Positions 42,991-51,306 of a stretch of DNA of 64,000 bases are shown here, in pieces. The stretch is from the NCBI GenBank assembly GCA_040221375.1, contig JAVKEP010000103.1, positions 15,068-79,067 of the forward strand, in the 5' to 3' direction. Every line of letters starts with the position of its first letter. The first letter of the stretch is position 1. The position numbers and the translations under genes were made by a program. The notes beneath the pieces were generated by a model. The model had not been told where the DNA came from. It ran no database searches and saw only the letters and a program-made list of their open reading frames with translations. Source of the stretch: SHAN690 sp040221375. Lineage in GTDB: Bacteria; Bacteroidota; Bacteroidia; Flavobacteriales_G; Salibacteraceae.

Positions 42991-44311
42991 ATCCATTCCA
43001 GTCGCGTTTCAAGAAGCTTTAACCGCTCATTTCGGGATAGAAAACGCCAATCGCGTCCTTGCCGCCCTGCAAGACGACCCTAGCACATCCGTTCGGCTCA
43101 ATCCTCATAAGCCTGGGTGTGGGCATGCACTGCATCACCGTGTACCGTGGACTGACACCGGATATCTCCTCATGGAACGCCCCAACTTTGCGCAAGATCC
43201 ATACTTCCATGCGGGTGCCTACTACGTGCAGGATTCATCGAGTATGGTCCTCGAATCCATCCTTAGAAAATGTTCACCCAATCCACAAGGAACCTTCCTC
43301 GATGCGTGTGCTGCGCCTGGAGGAAAATCGACCATTATCCTTGACTACCTCAATGGCGATGGCTTTCTAGTTGCCAATGAAATCGACGGCCAGCGCAACG
43401 CCATTCTTAGAGAGAATTTGCTGAAATGGGGGCATTTGAATGTGGGTATTACCTCCCTTGACCCCAGTCGCTTCGCCGCAGCTGGTTGTGCATTTGACAT
43501 GGTGCTGATCGACGCCCCGTGCTCTGGCGAAGGAATGTTTCGGAAGGACCATTTTGCACGTAAGCAGTGGTCTCAAGACCTCGTGGATTCATGTGCAACC
43601 ACCCAGCGCCGGATGCTGAATGATCTGGTACCCACGGTCAAAAAAGATGGGCTTTTGATCTATTCAACTTGCACGATGAACCCGACAGAAAACGAGCTGC
43701 AAATTGCTTCAATCCTAGATAGTGGGGCGTTTGAAGTCGCCTTACCCGACATGAACGAATTTGAAAACCATTTGATTCCTGCACAGGTGGATGGACAAAC
43801 CCTAGGCTACTACTTGCTTCCTGGTATCTCTACGGGTGAAGGACTATTTATTTCGGTACTACGGCGCATCAAAACAGCGGAATTAACAGCATCCAAGTCG
43901 ATCAATCACCGCCTCGAAAGCTTGGATGCCGCCTTCCTCAAAGCGTTCTCAGACCCACTTCCAAGCGGTGCACAGGCTTGGGAATGGAAAGGAGAAGTAT
44001 ACGCCGTTACCAATGCCCACTACGCACCCGACGTTTTTTACAAAAGGCTTGGGCTACCGGTTTACACACTCAAAGGAAAAGACGTAGTCCCGCTGCACGG
44101 TTTAGCAATGATTCCGAATGAAATGGAAGCGCTCGAGCTAGATCTTGAAAATGCTTTGCGCTACTTGCGAAAAGAAAGTTTTTATTTGCCAGTTGAAACC
44201 CGAAAAGGATGGCATCTGGTAGCTTACAAAGGGATGAAACTTGGCTGGGTAAAGGCTTTAGGCACACGTACAAACAACTATTATCCGAACGGATTAAGAC
44301 TGAGAAAATAG
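42983..44311 (+). CDS. rsmF: rRNA m5C methyltransferase (RsmF/NOL1-NOP2-Sun family)
   Basis: This 442-residue protein is a Nop2/Sun RNA cytosine-C5 methyltransferase. The SAM loop is FLDACAAPGGKST (residues 106-117). The two active-site cysteines are Cys180 in LIDAPCSGEGMFRKD and Cys230 in YSTCTMNPTENE. The C-terminal part (from about 320) is the RsmF-type PUA-like extension with GWHLVAYKGMKLGWVKALG. The target is probably a small-subunit rRNA cytosine. The ATG at 42983 overlaps aat by eight bases; another in-frame ATG at 42956 would add nine residues. The symbol follows the closest family; the exact rRNA position is not proven. Confidence 0.88.
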   Translation: MPESIPVAFQEALTAHFGIENANRVLAALQDDPSTSVRLNPHKPGCGHALHHRVPWTDTGYLLMERPNFAQDPYFHAGAYYVQDSSSMVLESILRKCSPNPQGTFLDACAAPGGKSTIILDYLNGDGFLVANEIDGQRNAILRENLLKWGHLNVGITSLDPSRFAAAGCAFDMVLIDAPCSGEGMFRKDHFARKQWSQDLVDSCATTQRRMLNDLVPTVKKDGLLIYSTCTMNPTENELQIASILDSGAFEVALPDMNEFENHLIPAQVDGQTLGYYLLPGISTGEGLFISVLRRIKTAELTASKSINHRLESLDAAFLKAFSDPLPSGAQAWEWKGEVYAVTNAHYAPDVFYKRLGLPVYTLKGKDVVPLHGLAMIPNEMEALELDLENALRYLRKESFYLPVETRKGWHLVAYKGMKLGWVKALGTRTNNYYPNGLRLRK

Positions 44312-44315
44312 CATC

Positions 44316-44588
44316 ATGGCAGAAGTAACAATCATTTTAGACGAAAAAGAGCACACGATAGAAGTTGGGTCAGAGACCATTCTCGCGGCAGCTTTGAAGG
44401 CGGGGATTGATGCCCCATTCTCATGCAGAAGTGCAATTTGTTCCACGTGCATGGCACAATTGCTAGAGGGAAAGGTTGAAATGGAAATGAACCACGTATT
44501 GACGGACGAAGAACTGGAAGAAGGATTTGTGGTGACGTGCCAATCTCACCCCACCACTGATAAGGTCAAAATCTCATACGACTTTTAA
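44316..44588 (+). CDS. Plant-type 2Fe-2S ferredoxin
   Basis: This 90-residue protein has the plant-type cluster motif CRSAICSTC (Cys37, Cys42, Cys45) with the fourth ligand Cys75 in FVVTCQSHP. The N-terminal strand AEVTIILDEKEHTIEV and the LDEELEEG-like turn fit the family, also close to the C-terminal domain of PaaE-type reductases. It should carry single electrons for a cytosolic oxidoreductase whose identity is not given by the neighbours. It follows the rRNA methyltransferase by four bases and abuts the converging DUF3108 gene. Confidence 0.92.
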   Translation: MAEVTIILDEKEHTIEVGSETILAAALKAGIDAPFSCRSAICSTCMAQLLEGKVEMEMNHVLTDEELEEGFVVTCQSHPTTDKVKISYDF

Positions 44589-45374
44589 TCAAGTGCCCAA
44601 GAGGTACTTGAGTCCGCTGTATTCTTTCAATTCTGAACGGATGGAACCAACGCGTATCTGAGACTCGATGTAGATGGGAATCAAGTTTCGATCCTTGGAC
44701 ACCCACACCTTCATGCGTTCACCCTCTTTAAAGATGGTCCCTTCCACCAGAAGTGGCGCGAACACATAACATTCTACCTCCCCGAGGTCGTCATGGTCGT
44801 AGACATCGGTCCCTAGAAATCGGATGTACAATTCATAGATTCTCTGATCGATCACCATGCGAATGGGGATTTTCTCGCCTATTGTTTTTTGCGCGAAGTC
44901 AATCGTCCGGGTAGCATAGACAAGGCTCAACACGTCAAAACTTTCGGGAAGCAGGTCGAATGTATCCAGCTTTACGGGATCTTCCTTTACTTTCAGAACG
45001 CTGTACACTACGCTGTCTCTGTAGTTGTAGATGTTATCCTCTAAAAAATAGAATCCGCCTTCGCTCACGTCTCTGGTAAATCGCAGCGGCTTCAAATCCT
45101 TTGTGCTGGCATAGGACTCATAGCTGTCCCTGACCTTATAGAACCAATCGTATCTGGAAAACGTCTTCCCATAGCCGCTGAAGCGATAGCACTCCTTCCC
45201 TAAAAACTTGTCTTCGTGCACTGAAAAGGTGACATCGCCTGCACCGACCCAAACGCCCATTAAGTAATAGTAGATCGTATAGGTCAGCGACTCTCCTGCT
45301 TGAAATGGATGGTTCTGACTGAACGCTTTCAGACCCGAACACAGAATTGCAAGAGAGAGAAATAGGTATCTCAT
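44589..45374 (-). CDS. DUF3108 exported protein
   Basis: This 261-residue protein begins with signal peptide MRYLFLSLAILCSGLKAFSQ. The mature start FQAGESLTYTIYYYLMGVWV then GAGDVTF is the DUF3108 signature. Further strands RMKVWVSKDRNLIPIYIESQ and VGSIRSELKEYSG complete the family pattern of a periplasmic beta-rich, lipocalin-like protein. The ATG at 45374 opens the signal peptide directly. Its stop abuts the ferredoxin stop on the other strand. Function is unknown. Confidence 0.9.
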   Translation of the reverse strand: MRYLFLSLAILCSGLKAFSQNHPFQAGESLTYTIYYYLMGVWVGAGDVTFSVHEDKFLGKECYRFSGYGKTFSRYDWFYKVRDSYESYASTKDLKPLRFTRDVSEGGFYFLEDNIYNYRDSVVYSVLKVKEDPVKLDTFDLLPESFDVLSLVYATRTIDFAQKTIGEKIPIRMVIDQRIYELYIRFLGTDVYDHDDLGEVECYVFAPLLVEGTIFKEGERMKVWVSKDRNLIPIYIESQIRVGSIRSELKEYSGLKYLLGT

Positions 45375-45379
45375 GGCGC

Positions 45380-45406
45380 AAAAAAAAGCGGGCAATAAAC
45401 CCGCTT
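45380..45406 (-). terminator. Terminator of the DUF1573 gene
   Basis: On the minus strand AGCGGG and CCCGCT form a stem around a seven-base loop, followed by eight T. It lies just after the DUF1573 stop (45414) and ahead of the DUF3108 start. Confidence 0.85.
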
Positions 45407-45413
45407 GTAAATT

Positions 45414-45992
45414 CTAGGAAGCTTCTTTCTCCGGTTCGACCATGGCACTGATCTTCAAGACCGTTTGATTGGGTTCAGTGTTCGCCGTTATGGTCACCGA
45501 TTTTGACTGGCTTCCTTTCTGAGTACCCGGTTTGTACACTACTTCTATCTGTGCCGTTTCGCCAGGGGCAACAGGTCCTTTCGGATATTTTGGAACGGTG
45601 CATCCACACGAGCCCTTTGCATCCTGAATGATCAATTGATTCGGTCCGGTATTTACAAACTTGAATACGTGCTTATTCTCCGAATTCTGCTCGATTGTAC
45701 CAAAATCATGCTCCATTTCTTCGAAGGCGATGGTAGTTGGAGGACCAGCCGGTTTCTGAGGCTGCACTTGCTCCGCGCTCTCGGTATTTAAAGCCGCAGG
45801 ATCAAACGATTTCTGATTCGTCTTAGGTTCGGTAAACTGAGCGTTGGATCGAGATGACTCTACCAGGGCCGTATTCGTTTGCGGCGGTTCTATGACCCTT
45901 CCTGAATTTGAGTTCGTAAAAACAAAGTAGGTATTGACCAACGTTAAGGCTGCAACGCCGTATAGCAGATAATCTTTGATCGAATCGTTCAT
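45414..45992 (-). CDS. DUF1573 membrane-anchored protein
   Basis: This 192-residue protein has one hydrophobic segment (residues 8-25), then a disordered Pro/Gln/Asn-rich linker to about residue 85. The C-terminal domain is DUF1573: MEHDFGTIEQNSENKHVF, FVNTGPNQLIIQDAKGSCGC and APGETAQIEVVYKPGTQKG. The SCGCT motif is typical. It resembles an Ig-like (ASH) fold and probably sits in the periplasm. A terminator follows and the S41 protease gene lies upstream. Confidence 0.9.
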   Translation of the reverse strand: MNDSIKDYLLYGVAALTLVNTYFVFTNSNSGRVIEPPQTNTALVESSRSNAQFTEPKTNQKSFDPAALNTESAEQVQPQKPAGPPTTIAFEEMEHDFGTIEQNSENKHVFKFVNTGPNQLIIQDAKGSCGCTVPKYPKGPVAPGETAQIEVVYKPGTQKGSQSKSVTITANTEPNQTVLKISAMVEPEKEAS

Positions 45993-46028
45993 TTTAATCG
46001 TGTTTAAGTGCGAATGTAATGCTTGTAT

Positions 46029-47633
46029 TTATCGAAGTCCTAGTTCTTTTACCGTTCCTACTTCAATTTCGGTCAGGGCCATTTTAACGTCATCATCATA
46101 GGCAGTCATCGCCTCATAATATGCTTCCCTTCCATAGATGTACCGCGCCAAAGGAACCTTCACAAAGCGTTCGATCAGCTCACGATTCTCCTCCAGCGCT
46201 TCTGGGTCGAGATCAACCCCTCTTTTCGCCGCATAGTGTGAAATGATAGCTAAGTCAGATTGCTCGAGATGATGGTCTTGGATAAAAGCTCGAACGGTTT
46301 TCATCTCAGCGCGCATCACTTCCCCTTCCTTGTCCGCATAGCGCAACGCAATGCCATCAAACAATCCCTTGTTTCTAAGATCCAACACAATCGAAGGATA
46401 GCTCGTGGTATCGAGTGGAACAAATACGTCCGGAATGATGCCTCCTCCTCCGTACACCTTTCTTTTCGAAGGCGTTAAGTAAATGAGGCTGTCGGCGATG
46501 TGAATGGAGTCTGCAGAAAGCAATTCCCCGCTCAGTCTTCGCTGCTTGATCTCATCCCTGTAGAGGGCAACTCCATCTTCATACGGGCGTTGGATGCTCC
46601 TGCCCGTAGGGGTGTAATAACGCGAAATGGTCAATCGCATGGCCGAACCATCGCTGAACTCAATGGTCCTTTGAACCAAGCCTTTTCCGTAGGAACGGCG
46701 ACCAATGATCAGTCCACGATCCAAGTCTTGGATTGCCCCAGCGAGGATTTCACTGGCCGAAGCCGAGTTCTCGTCAATCAACAGGTACAATGCCCCATCG
46801 GTATATCGGCCTCCTGAACTAGCAAAGGTTTCCCTTTTGTCTTGATGCAATCCTTGGGTATAGACGATGAGTTTGCGGTCTTCGAGAAATTCATCGGCAA
46901 TCTTGATCGCGACATTGAGGTATCCCCCACCGTTGCCGCGTAAATCCAAAATCAAATTCTTGACCTTCTCTCGTTTGAGTTCATCCAGTGCATTTCGAAA
47001 ATCGGACAAGCTGGAAGCGCTGAAGCGTTCCAACTTGATGTAGCCGGTACGTTGATCAAACATGAAACTCGCCGGTACACTGCTGACTTCAACTTCGCTC
47101 CTCTCAATGATAAAGGAAATGCTTCTCGGATCTGGATATGGCCTTACGATATCAAACTCCATGGCATCGTTTTCGGATGCCTTGATTTTTCGTGATACGG
47201 TTCTGGCGGAAAGATCAACACCTGAAACAGTATCTCCTTCGATTGCAACGATTTGATCACCTCGGCGAATACCTGCTTTTTCAGCCGCTCCACCATCGAT
47301 CAATTCCAAGATCGTCATGGTATCGTTGATCATAAGGAAACGAACGCCTATGCCTTTGAATTTGCCTTTCAAGGGCTCCGTAGCTCGTTCGTAAGCCCCT
47401 TTATCAAGGTAGACAGAGTGTGGATCCAATTCTTCAAGCATCCTGCGCATGCCGGCTTCCACGATTTGCTTGGTTTCAACCTCATCCACGTAGTTCTGGT
47501 CCAAGTTCTTCAGAAACTTCTCAAGCTTGTCTATATCCCCTTGGATGTCGTTTTGTGCGTAAATCGCAAACGAACCAGCGCTCAGCAAGCAAATCAAAGA
47601 GGCGACCAATGCCTGATTAAATCGACGAATCAT
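46029..47633 (-). CDS. C-terminal processing peptidase (S41, Prc/CtpA type)
   Basis: This 534-residue exported serine protease has a signal peptide (residues 1-27), an N-terminal helical domain, a PDZ domain at about 88-165 (KGIGVRFLMINDTMTILELI, GIRRGDQIVAIEG) and the S41 catalytic core. LILDLRGNGGGYLNVA is the core strand; the catalytic serine is in DENSASASEI (about residue 292) and the lysine in GRRSYGKGLVQ (Lys317). A helical C-terminal region of about 130 residues ends the protein. It cleaves C-terminal tails of periplasmic proteins. Bacteroidota usually carry several copies, so no gene symbol is given. Confidence 0.94.
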   Translation of the reverse strand: MIRRFNQALVASLICLLSAGSFAIYAQNDIQGDIDKLEKFLKNLDQNYVDEVETKQIVEAGMRRMLEELDPHSVYLDKGAYERATEPLKGKFKGIGVRFLMINDTMTILELIDGGAAEKAGIRRGDQIVAIEGDTVSGVDLSARTVSRKIKASENDAMEFDIVRPYPDPRSISFIIERSEVEVSSVPASFMFDQRTGYIKLERFSASSLSDFRNALDELKREKVKNLILDLRGNGGGYLNVAIKIADEFLEDRKLIVYTQGLHQDKRETFASSGGRYTDGALYLLIDENSASASEILAGAIQDLDRGLIIGRRSYGKGLVQRTIEFSDGSAMRLTISRYYTPTGRSIQRPYEDGVALYRDEIKQRRLSGELLSADSIHIADSLIYLTPSKRKVYGGGGIIPDVFVPLDTTSYPSIVLDLRNKGLFDGIALRYADKEGEVMRAEMKTVRAFIQDHHLEQSDLAIISHYAAKRGVDLDPEALEENRELIERFVKVPLARYIYGREAYYEAMTAYDDDVKMALTEIEVGTVKELGLR

Positions 47634-47696
47634 AGAATCGAATTTACCTAAATAAGGCTTTGAAAACTAGCAATTAAGATATCCCTAACAAAAGTC

Positions 47697-48704
47697 TCAG
47701 GGCAAACGCAACGTTAAGCGCGCCGGAAGGTGGTCTGAATACCCGCCGTAAAACGCCGATCCTCCGTAGAATCGACTGGGGTAGAATCGTTGATCTTTTT
47801 CATTCTCATACATCATCCATGGGTAATGTACAAAGTCTCCTCCCTGCTTAGGAGCAGGGGTCCATTTATGCTGATCCAATAGTCGACGATTCACCAAGAC
47901 ATGGTCTAACACCCCCCATTCGCCTCGGTAGGCATGGCTACCTAAGTCTGTATCTAAGTAATGTTTGTGCATATTGACCATGCATGGATCGTACAAAGGG
48001 TCTTCGCAGCGCTCGAGTTGCAAAACACTCTCGTTGTCTGGATGGTCATTGAGGTCTCCCATCACCACAACAGAGCAATCGGGAAAGGCCCCACTCAACG
48101 AGTCGATCAGTTGCACACAAATGCTGGAAGCCTTCATGCGTTTCCAATTGGATTCCTCTTGACCACCGTAGCGGGAAGGCCAGTGGTTAACTAGAACGAC
48201 AAAAGTCTCTTTCGAATGATGGTCATTCAGTGCAGCCCATAGTACTCCTCTGGTAGGTCGTTCATCCTTGCCCAAGTCGATCAAGCGCAATCCAGAATCC
48301 AAGACCGAGAACTGAACGGTATCGTACATCAATGCATTGTCGATGCCTCGTTGATCGGGCGATTCAAAATGGACAACGGCCAAGCGATGCGCCACGCCAA
48401 TTCGCCCCCTCAAATCTTTGACAACTTGACGATTCTCAACTTCACACAAACCGAGTAAATCAGGGGCTTCACCGGAAAAACTGGAATCGATGACGCGAGC
48501 GAGGTGGTCCAACTTCAGCGCGTAGCGTTCACTCGTGTGTTCAAGTTTTCCCGCGGGCGTGAACTCTTCATCTGACTTTCCAGGTGCGTCAATCGTATCA
48601 AACAGGTTCTCGGTGTTGTAAAAAAGGATATGGATCTGGTTATCCTGTGCATGGCTCCTGTTGGGAAGCAGCAGGACGAGCAAGATCAAGCAACGGAACA
48701 GCAT
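47697..48704 (-). CDS. Exported endonuclease/exonuclease/phosphatase family protein
   Basis: This 335-residue protein has signal peptide MLFRCLILLVLLLPNRSHAQ. The domain is the EEP (DNase I-like) fold: HILFYNTENLFDT, LGLCEVENRQVV with the metal-binding Glu, VVLVNHWPSRYGG with the catalytic His, VVMGDLNDHPDN with the Asp-x-Asn pair, and a final YSDHLPARL with the last His. All key residues are present. In Bacteroidota such exported members may cut nucleic acids or phosphoesters outside the cytoplasm; the substrate is unknown. Confidence 0.9.
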   Translation of the reverse strand: MLFRCLILLVLLLPNRSHAQDNQIHILFYNTENLFDTIDAPGKSDEEFTPAGKLEHTSERYALKLDHLARVIDSSFSGEAPDLLGLCEVENRQVVKDLRGRIGVAHRLAVVHFESPDQRGIDNALMYDTVQFSVLDSGLRLIDLGKDERPTRGVLWAALNDHHSKETFVVLVNHWPSRYGGQEESNWKRMKASSICVQLIDSLSGAFPDCSVVVMGDLNDHPDNESVLQLERCEDPLYDPCMVNMHKHYLDTDLGSHAYRGEWGVLDHVLVNRRLLDQHKWTPAPKQGGDFVHYPWMMYENEKDQRFYPSRFYGGSAFYGGYSDHLPARLTLRLP

Positions 48705-48724
48705 AATCAGATGGGTGTAAAATG

Positions 48725-48752
48725 AAAAAAGGTGGCCATGTGACCACCTTTT
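48725..48752 (-). terminator. Terminator after the small cysteine-rich gene
   Basis: GGTGG and CCACC form a stem, extended by one more pair near the loop, with T-rich sequence on both sides (AAAAAA on the left edge reads as T on the minus strand). It follows the minus-strand gene at 48771. Confidence 0.75.
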
Positions 48753-48770
48753 GCTTAGGATTTTCGCTCT

Positions 48771-49049
48771 CTATTTTGGCGCATCAGTTGAAGACGAAGC
48801 TTTAGATCGGGTGGCGTTCTTATCGGCCCTTTCAGACGTTGCGCTCGATTTGTCGGCACACGCCTTCTTCTCTGCCTTGGAACATGACTTGCCAGCCATA
48901 GAAGCACAACATGCGCTTTTCGCTCCGGAGGATGGACTTACGGGAGCCAATGACGGTGCATCGGGTGAAGCATTCGTCGTCTCTACGGACTGTCCAATCG
49001 CCATACTGCTTACAAATACAGTAGCAGCAACTAATAGTATCTTTTTCAT
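48771..49049 (-). CDS. Small exported cysteine-containing low-complexity protein
   Basis: This 92-residue protein has signal peptide KKILLVAATVFVSSMAIG. The mature part is Ala, Ser, Lys and Asp rich with clustered cysteines: SACCASMAGKSCSKAEKKAC. It looks disordered. Similar small Cys/Lys-rich exported proteins are frequent in Bacteroidota and are often suggested to bind metals, which is not shown here. The ATG at 49049 is preferred; its neighbour upstream ends six bases away, so the two are probably co-transcribed. Confidence 0.65.
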   Translation of the reverse strand: MKKILLVAATVFVSSMAIGQSVETTNASPDAPSLAPVSPSSGAKSACCASMAGKSCSKAEKKACADKSSATSERADKNATRSKASSSTDAPK

Positions 49050-49054
49050 AATCA

Positions 49055-51232
49055 TTATTTTAAGAGATCAAGGCCTTCGTTGGCAGTGATGATTTTTCCA
49101 TTGTACTCTGCTGCGATGAACGCATCAGGGAATCCAAACGAAACTAACTCTTCTTTCAGTGCCTTGGCTTCATCATAAGTGTTAAATTCTCCTGTGAAGT
49201 ATCGCGTTGCACCATCATCCCCTTCGCGCTGATCAATCCTGCCCAGACTCATCATTTTGTCCAAAATCCCCGTTGGAATCTGCCCTGCATAAGCACCTAC
49301 CTGAACCTTGAACTTCACTTTCCCGAAATTCGCTGAGTTGGAATTATTGAGGGGAACAACGTTGGTAGCCGGAGTAGCTCCTGCATCTTGAAGCAAGGCT
49401 CTGTTTCCGCCCTTAAATGGAATTACGTGAGCACCATCCAATCCTTTCTGCAGGATATCGATTTTTCGCTCAGCCGCCTGCTGGTAGGAAGTAAAGGCAC
49501 CTGAGTAATAACGCGTCAATCCATCAGCAGTGGTGATGACCAACAGGTCGTTGATGTCATCAAAAACGTCATTTGATAGCTTGTTTGCGAATGCCCCAAT
49601 TTGCACTCGGTATACCGTAACGTCACCGTATTGCTCGTCAGGAGCCGTGGTAACACTGCGCTCGTCAATCGGACGGTTGAGGGTGTATTCGTTCTTGCTC
49701 AGAATCAATCTCTCAGGCGGTGGAAGCGTGCGGTTCTTTTCAATGGCCTCCCGTACGCTCATGCCCAAGGTCTCGCGCGAAACCATGTCTTGTTCGATGG
49801 TCGACACACGCGACGTTTCGCCTTCGGTATTGGTTTCAAGCACATCTGCTGTAGAAATGCCACTCATTTCAAGGTCCATTCTTCGTTGTAATGCATCGGG
49901 CATGCTTTCGAAGTTGCCGACTTCAATGATGGTCTTGCCGTTTTCTTGGCGTGTGGTGACATCGGGCATACTCAACAGGATGTTGGCCAAGCTGTCATTC
50001 ACCCCTTCCTCAAACTCTCCGATTTTTACGCTGAACTTCTTCTTAGGTCGAATGGTCTTGCGCTCAACGGTTTCTGTAGAATAGCTCGTATTGGTGTATT
50101 GTGAGTACATGCCGCTTTCATCAGTGTACTCCAAATACATTTGCTCAATTACTTCATCCGTAAGTGCAATTCCATTGGTGTCGACCACCGAATTTTCTGG
50201 TGAATTGAGCTCAAGATCTCTATAATCTGCAATGCCATCGCCATCGCTATCCAATGGGCAACCTGCCGCATCCACTTCCACTCCGATCGGCGTTGAAGGA
50301 CACAAATCTTCCATATCAGGAATGCTATCCAAGTCAGAGTCTGCCATGTCACCCCCAGAAAAGTCTGGAACTTGCTCATGGGGCACAGGGGTCAGGTCAT
50401 ACGTCAAGCGCATGAACGTGTGCAAGAACTTGTCGGTGTTTTTGTTTCCTTGTCGCACGCCTCTTGAATCCGGTGTCACGCCGTCGATGTAATCAGTAAA
50501 TGACCAATGGTATTCCATTCCCATTTGGAAGCTCATCTTACTGTTCATGAGGAGGTTAAAACCTACGCCCAAGGGAATCGCAAAAGACCTTTCTGGATAG
50601 TTCCCTAATCCGTCGGCGTTGTTCGCTCTGATATCGGTTTCATAATGGTAATCCCGCGTAATTTCAATGGCCGTCTCCAAGTACTCTTTCGCCTCTGGAA
50701 GGTTACGAATGGTGCCATCTGACCAATAGAAGTACGGATTGCCATAGGAATCGATTAAATCTGTCTTAGAAAGAAATTCAAAGGCTTCAAACCCTAAGGA
50801 AACGTATGGCTCCAACAGGTGATCCGGTTTGAACAGGTGAGAAAAATTGTAAGAAACATTGATTCCACCAGCGGTAATTTGGCTTTCAAAGTTTAAGTTC
50901 CGTTCTAAGGTTCGCTCGTCTGCGGCGAGTTTCCCTCTGAGCATGTAAAAATTAAGATCGAGAAAACTAGTGAGCGGTTGAGCCACGTTGAAATGCAACG
51001 CCAGCTTATTCTGAAAAGGATTGAAATAACTGCGACTCCCAACCAAGTCACCTTGGTAATTCATCATTCCCCCGCCGATTGAAATCCTGGGTCGAATGTT
51101 CCATTCTTGAACCTCAGTTGAGTCCTCTGTTGCGGTGGTTTGGGCGACGAGCGGAGTCAGAAAAACCAATATACCGAGCATCAGTAATGCCATAGGCCTA
51201 CCGCCGCGCGAAAGATGGTCCTGAAGTCTCAT
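49055..51232 (-). CDS. Outer membrane barrel/TSP3 repeat/double SPOR-like protein
   Basis: This 725-residue protein has a signal segment (residues 13-31) and a PorP/OmpA-like barrel at about 45-285 (RPRISIGGGMMNYQGDL, WSFTDYIDG). Thrombospondin type 3 calcium-binding repeats follow at about 293-345: DSDLDSIPDMEDLCP and DSDGDGIADYRDL. After a linker come two SPOR-like domains near 545-625 and 655-725: VYRVQIGAFANKL and FKVQVGAYAGQIP, each with a GxTRYY/F-S/T-GxF-x-x-Y motif. The end is FIAAEYNGKIITANEGL. An earlier degenerate copy is at about 400-470 (FSVKIGEFEEGV). It could link the outer membrane to peptidoglycan, as OmpA-type proteins do (inference). Confidence 0.82.
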   Translation of the reverse strand: MRLQDHLSRGGRPMALLMLGILVFLTPLVAQTTATEDSTEVQEWNIRPRISIGGGMMNYQGDLVGSRSYFNPFQNKLALHFNVAQPLTSFLDLNFYMLRGKLAADERTLERNLNFESQITAGGINVSYNFSHLFKPDHLLEPYVSLGFEAFEFLSKTDLIDSYGNPYFYWSDGTIRNLPEAKEYLETAIEITRDYHYETDIRANNADGLGNYPERSFAIPLGVGFNLLMNSKMSFQMGMEYHWSFTDYIDGVTPDSRGVRQGNKNTDKFLHTFMRLTYDLTPVPHEQVPDFSGGDMADSDLDSIPDMEDLCPSTPIGVEVDAAGCPLDSDGDGIADYRDLELNSPENSVVDTNGIALTDEVIEQMYLEYTDESGMYSQYTNTSYSTETVERKTIRPKKKFSVKIGEFEEGVNDSLANILLSMPDVTTRQENGKTIIEVGNFESMPDALQRRMDLEMSGISTADVLETNTEGETSRVSTIEQDMVSRETLGMSVREAIEKNRTLPPPERLILSKNEYTLNRPIDERSVTTAPDEQYGDVTVYRVQIGAFANKLSNDVFDDINDLLVITTADGLTRYYSGAFTSYQQAAERKIDILQKGLDGAHVIPFKGGNRALLQDAGATPATNVVPLNNSNSANFGKVKFKVQVGAYAGQIPTGILDKMMSLGRIDQREGDDGATRYFTGEFNTYDEAKALKEELVSFGFPDAFIAAEYNGKIITANEGLDLLK

Positions 51233-51306
51233 TCCTTTAAGTTACGTAGGGTTAAGAGACGCTAAGGTAGTGAAAGCCTCAACACGATACAATTTAATGT
51301 GAAGCA

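Noticed and set aside
47253..47651. Plus-strand open frame of 132 codons over the start of the S41 protease
   Set aside because: It is antisense to a strongly conserved gene and shows only shadow composition.
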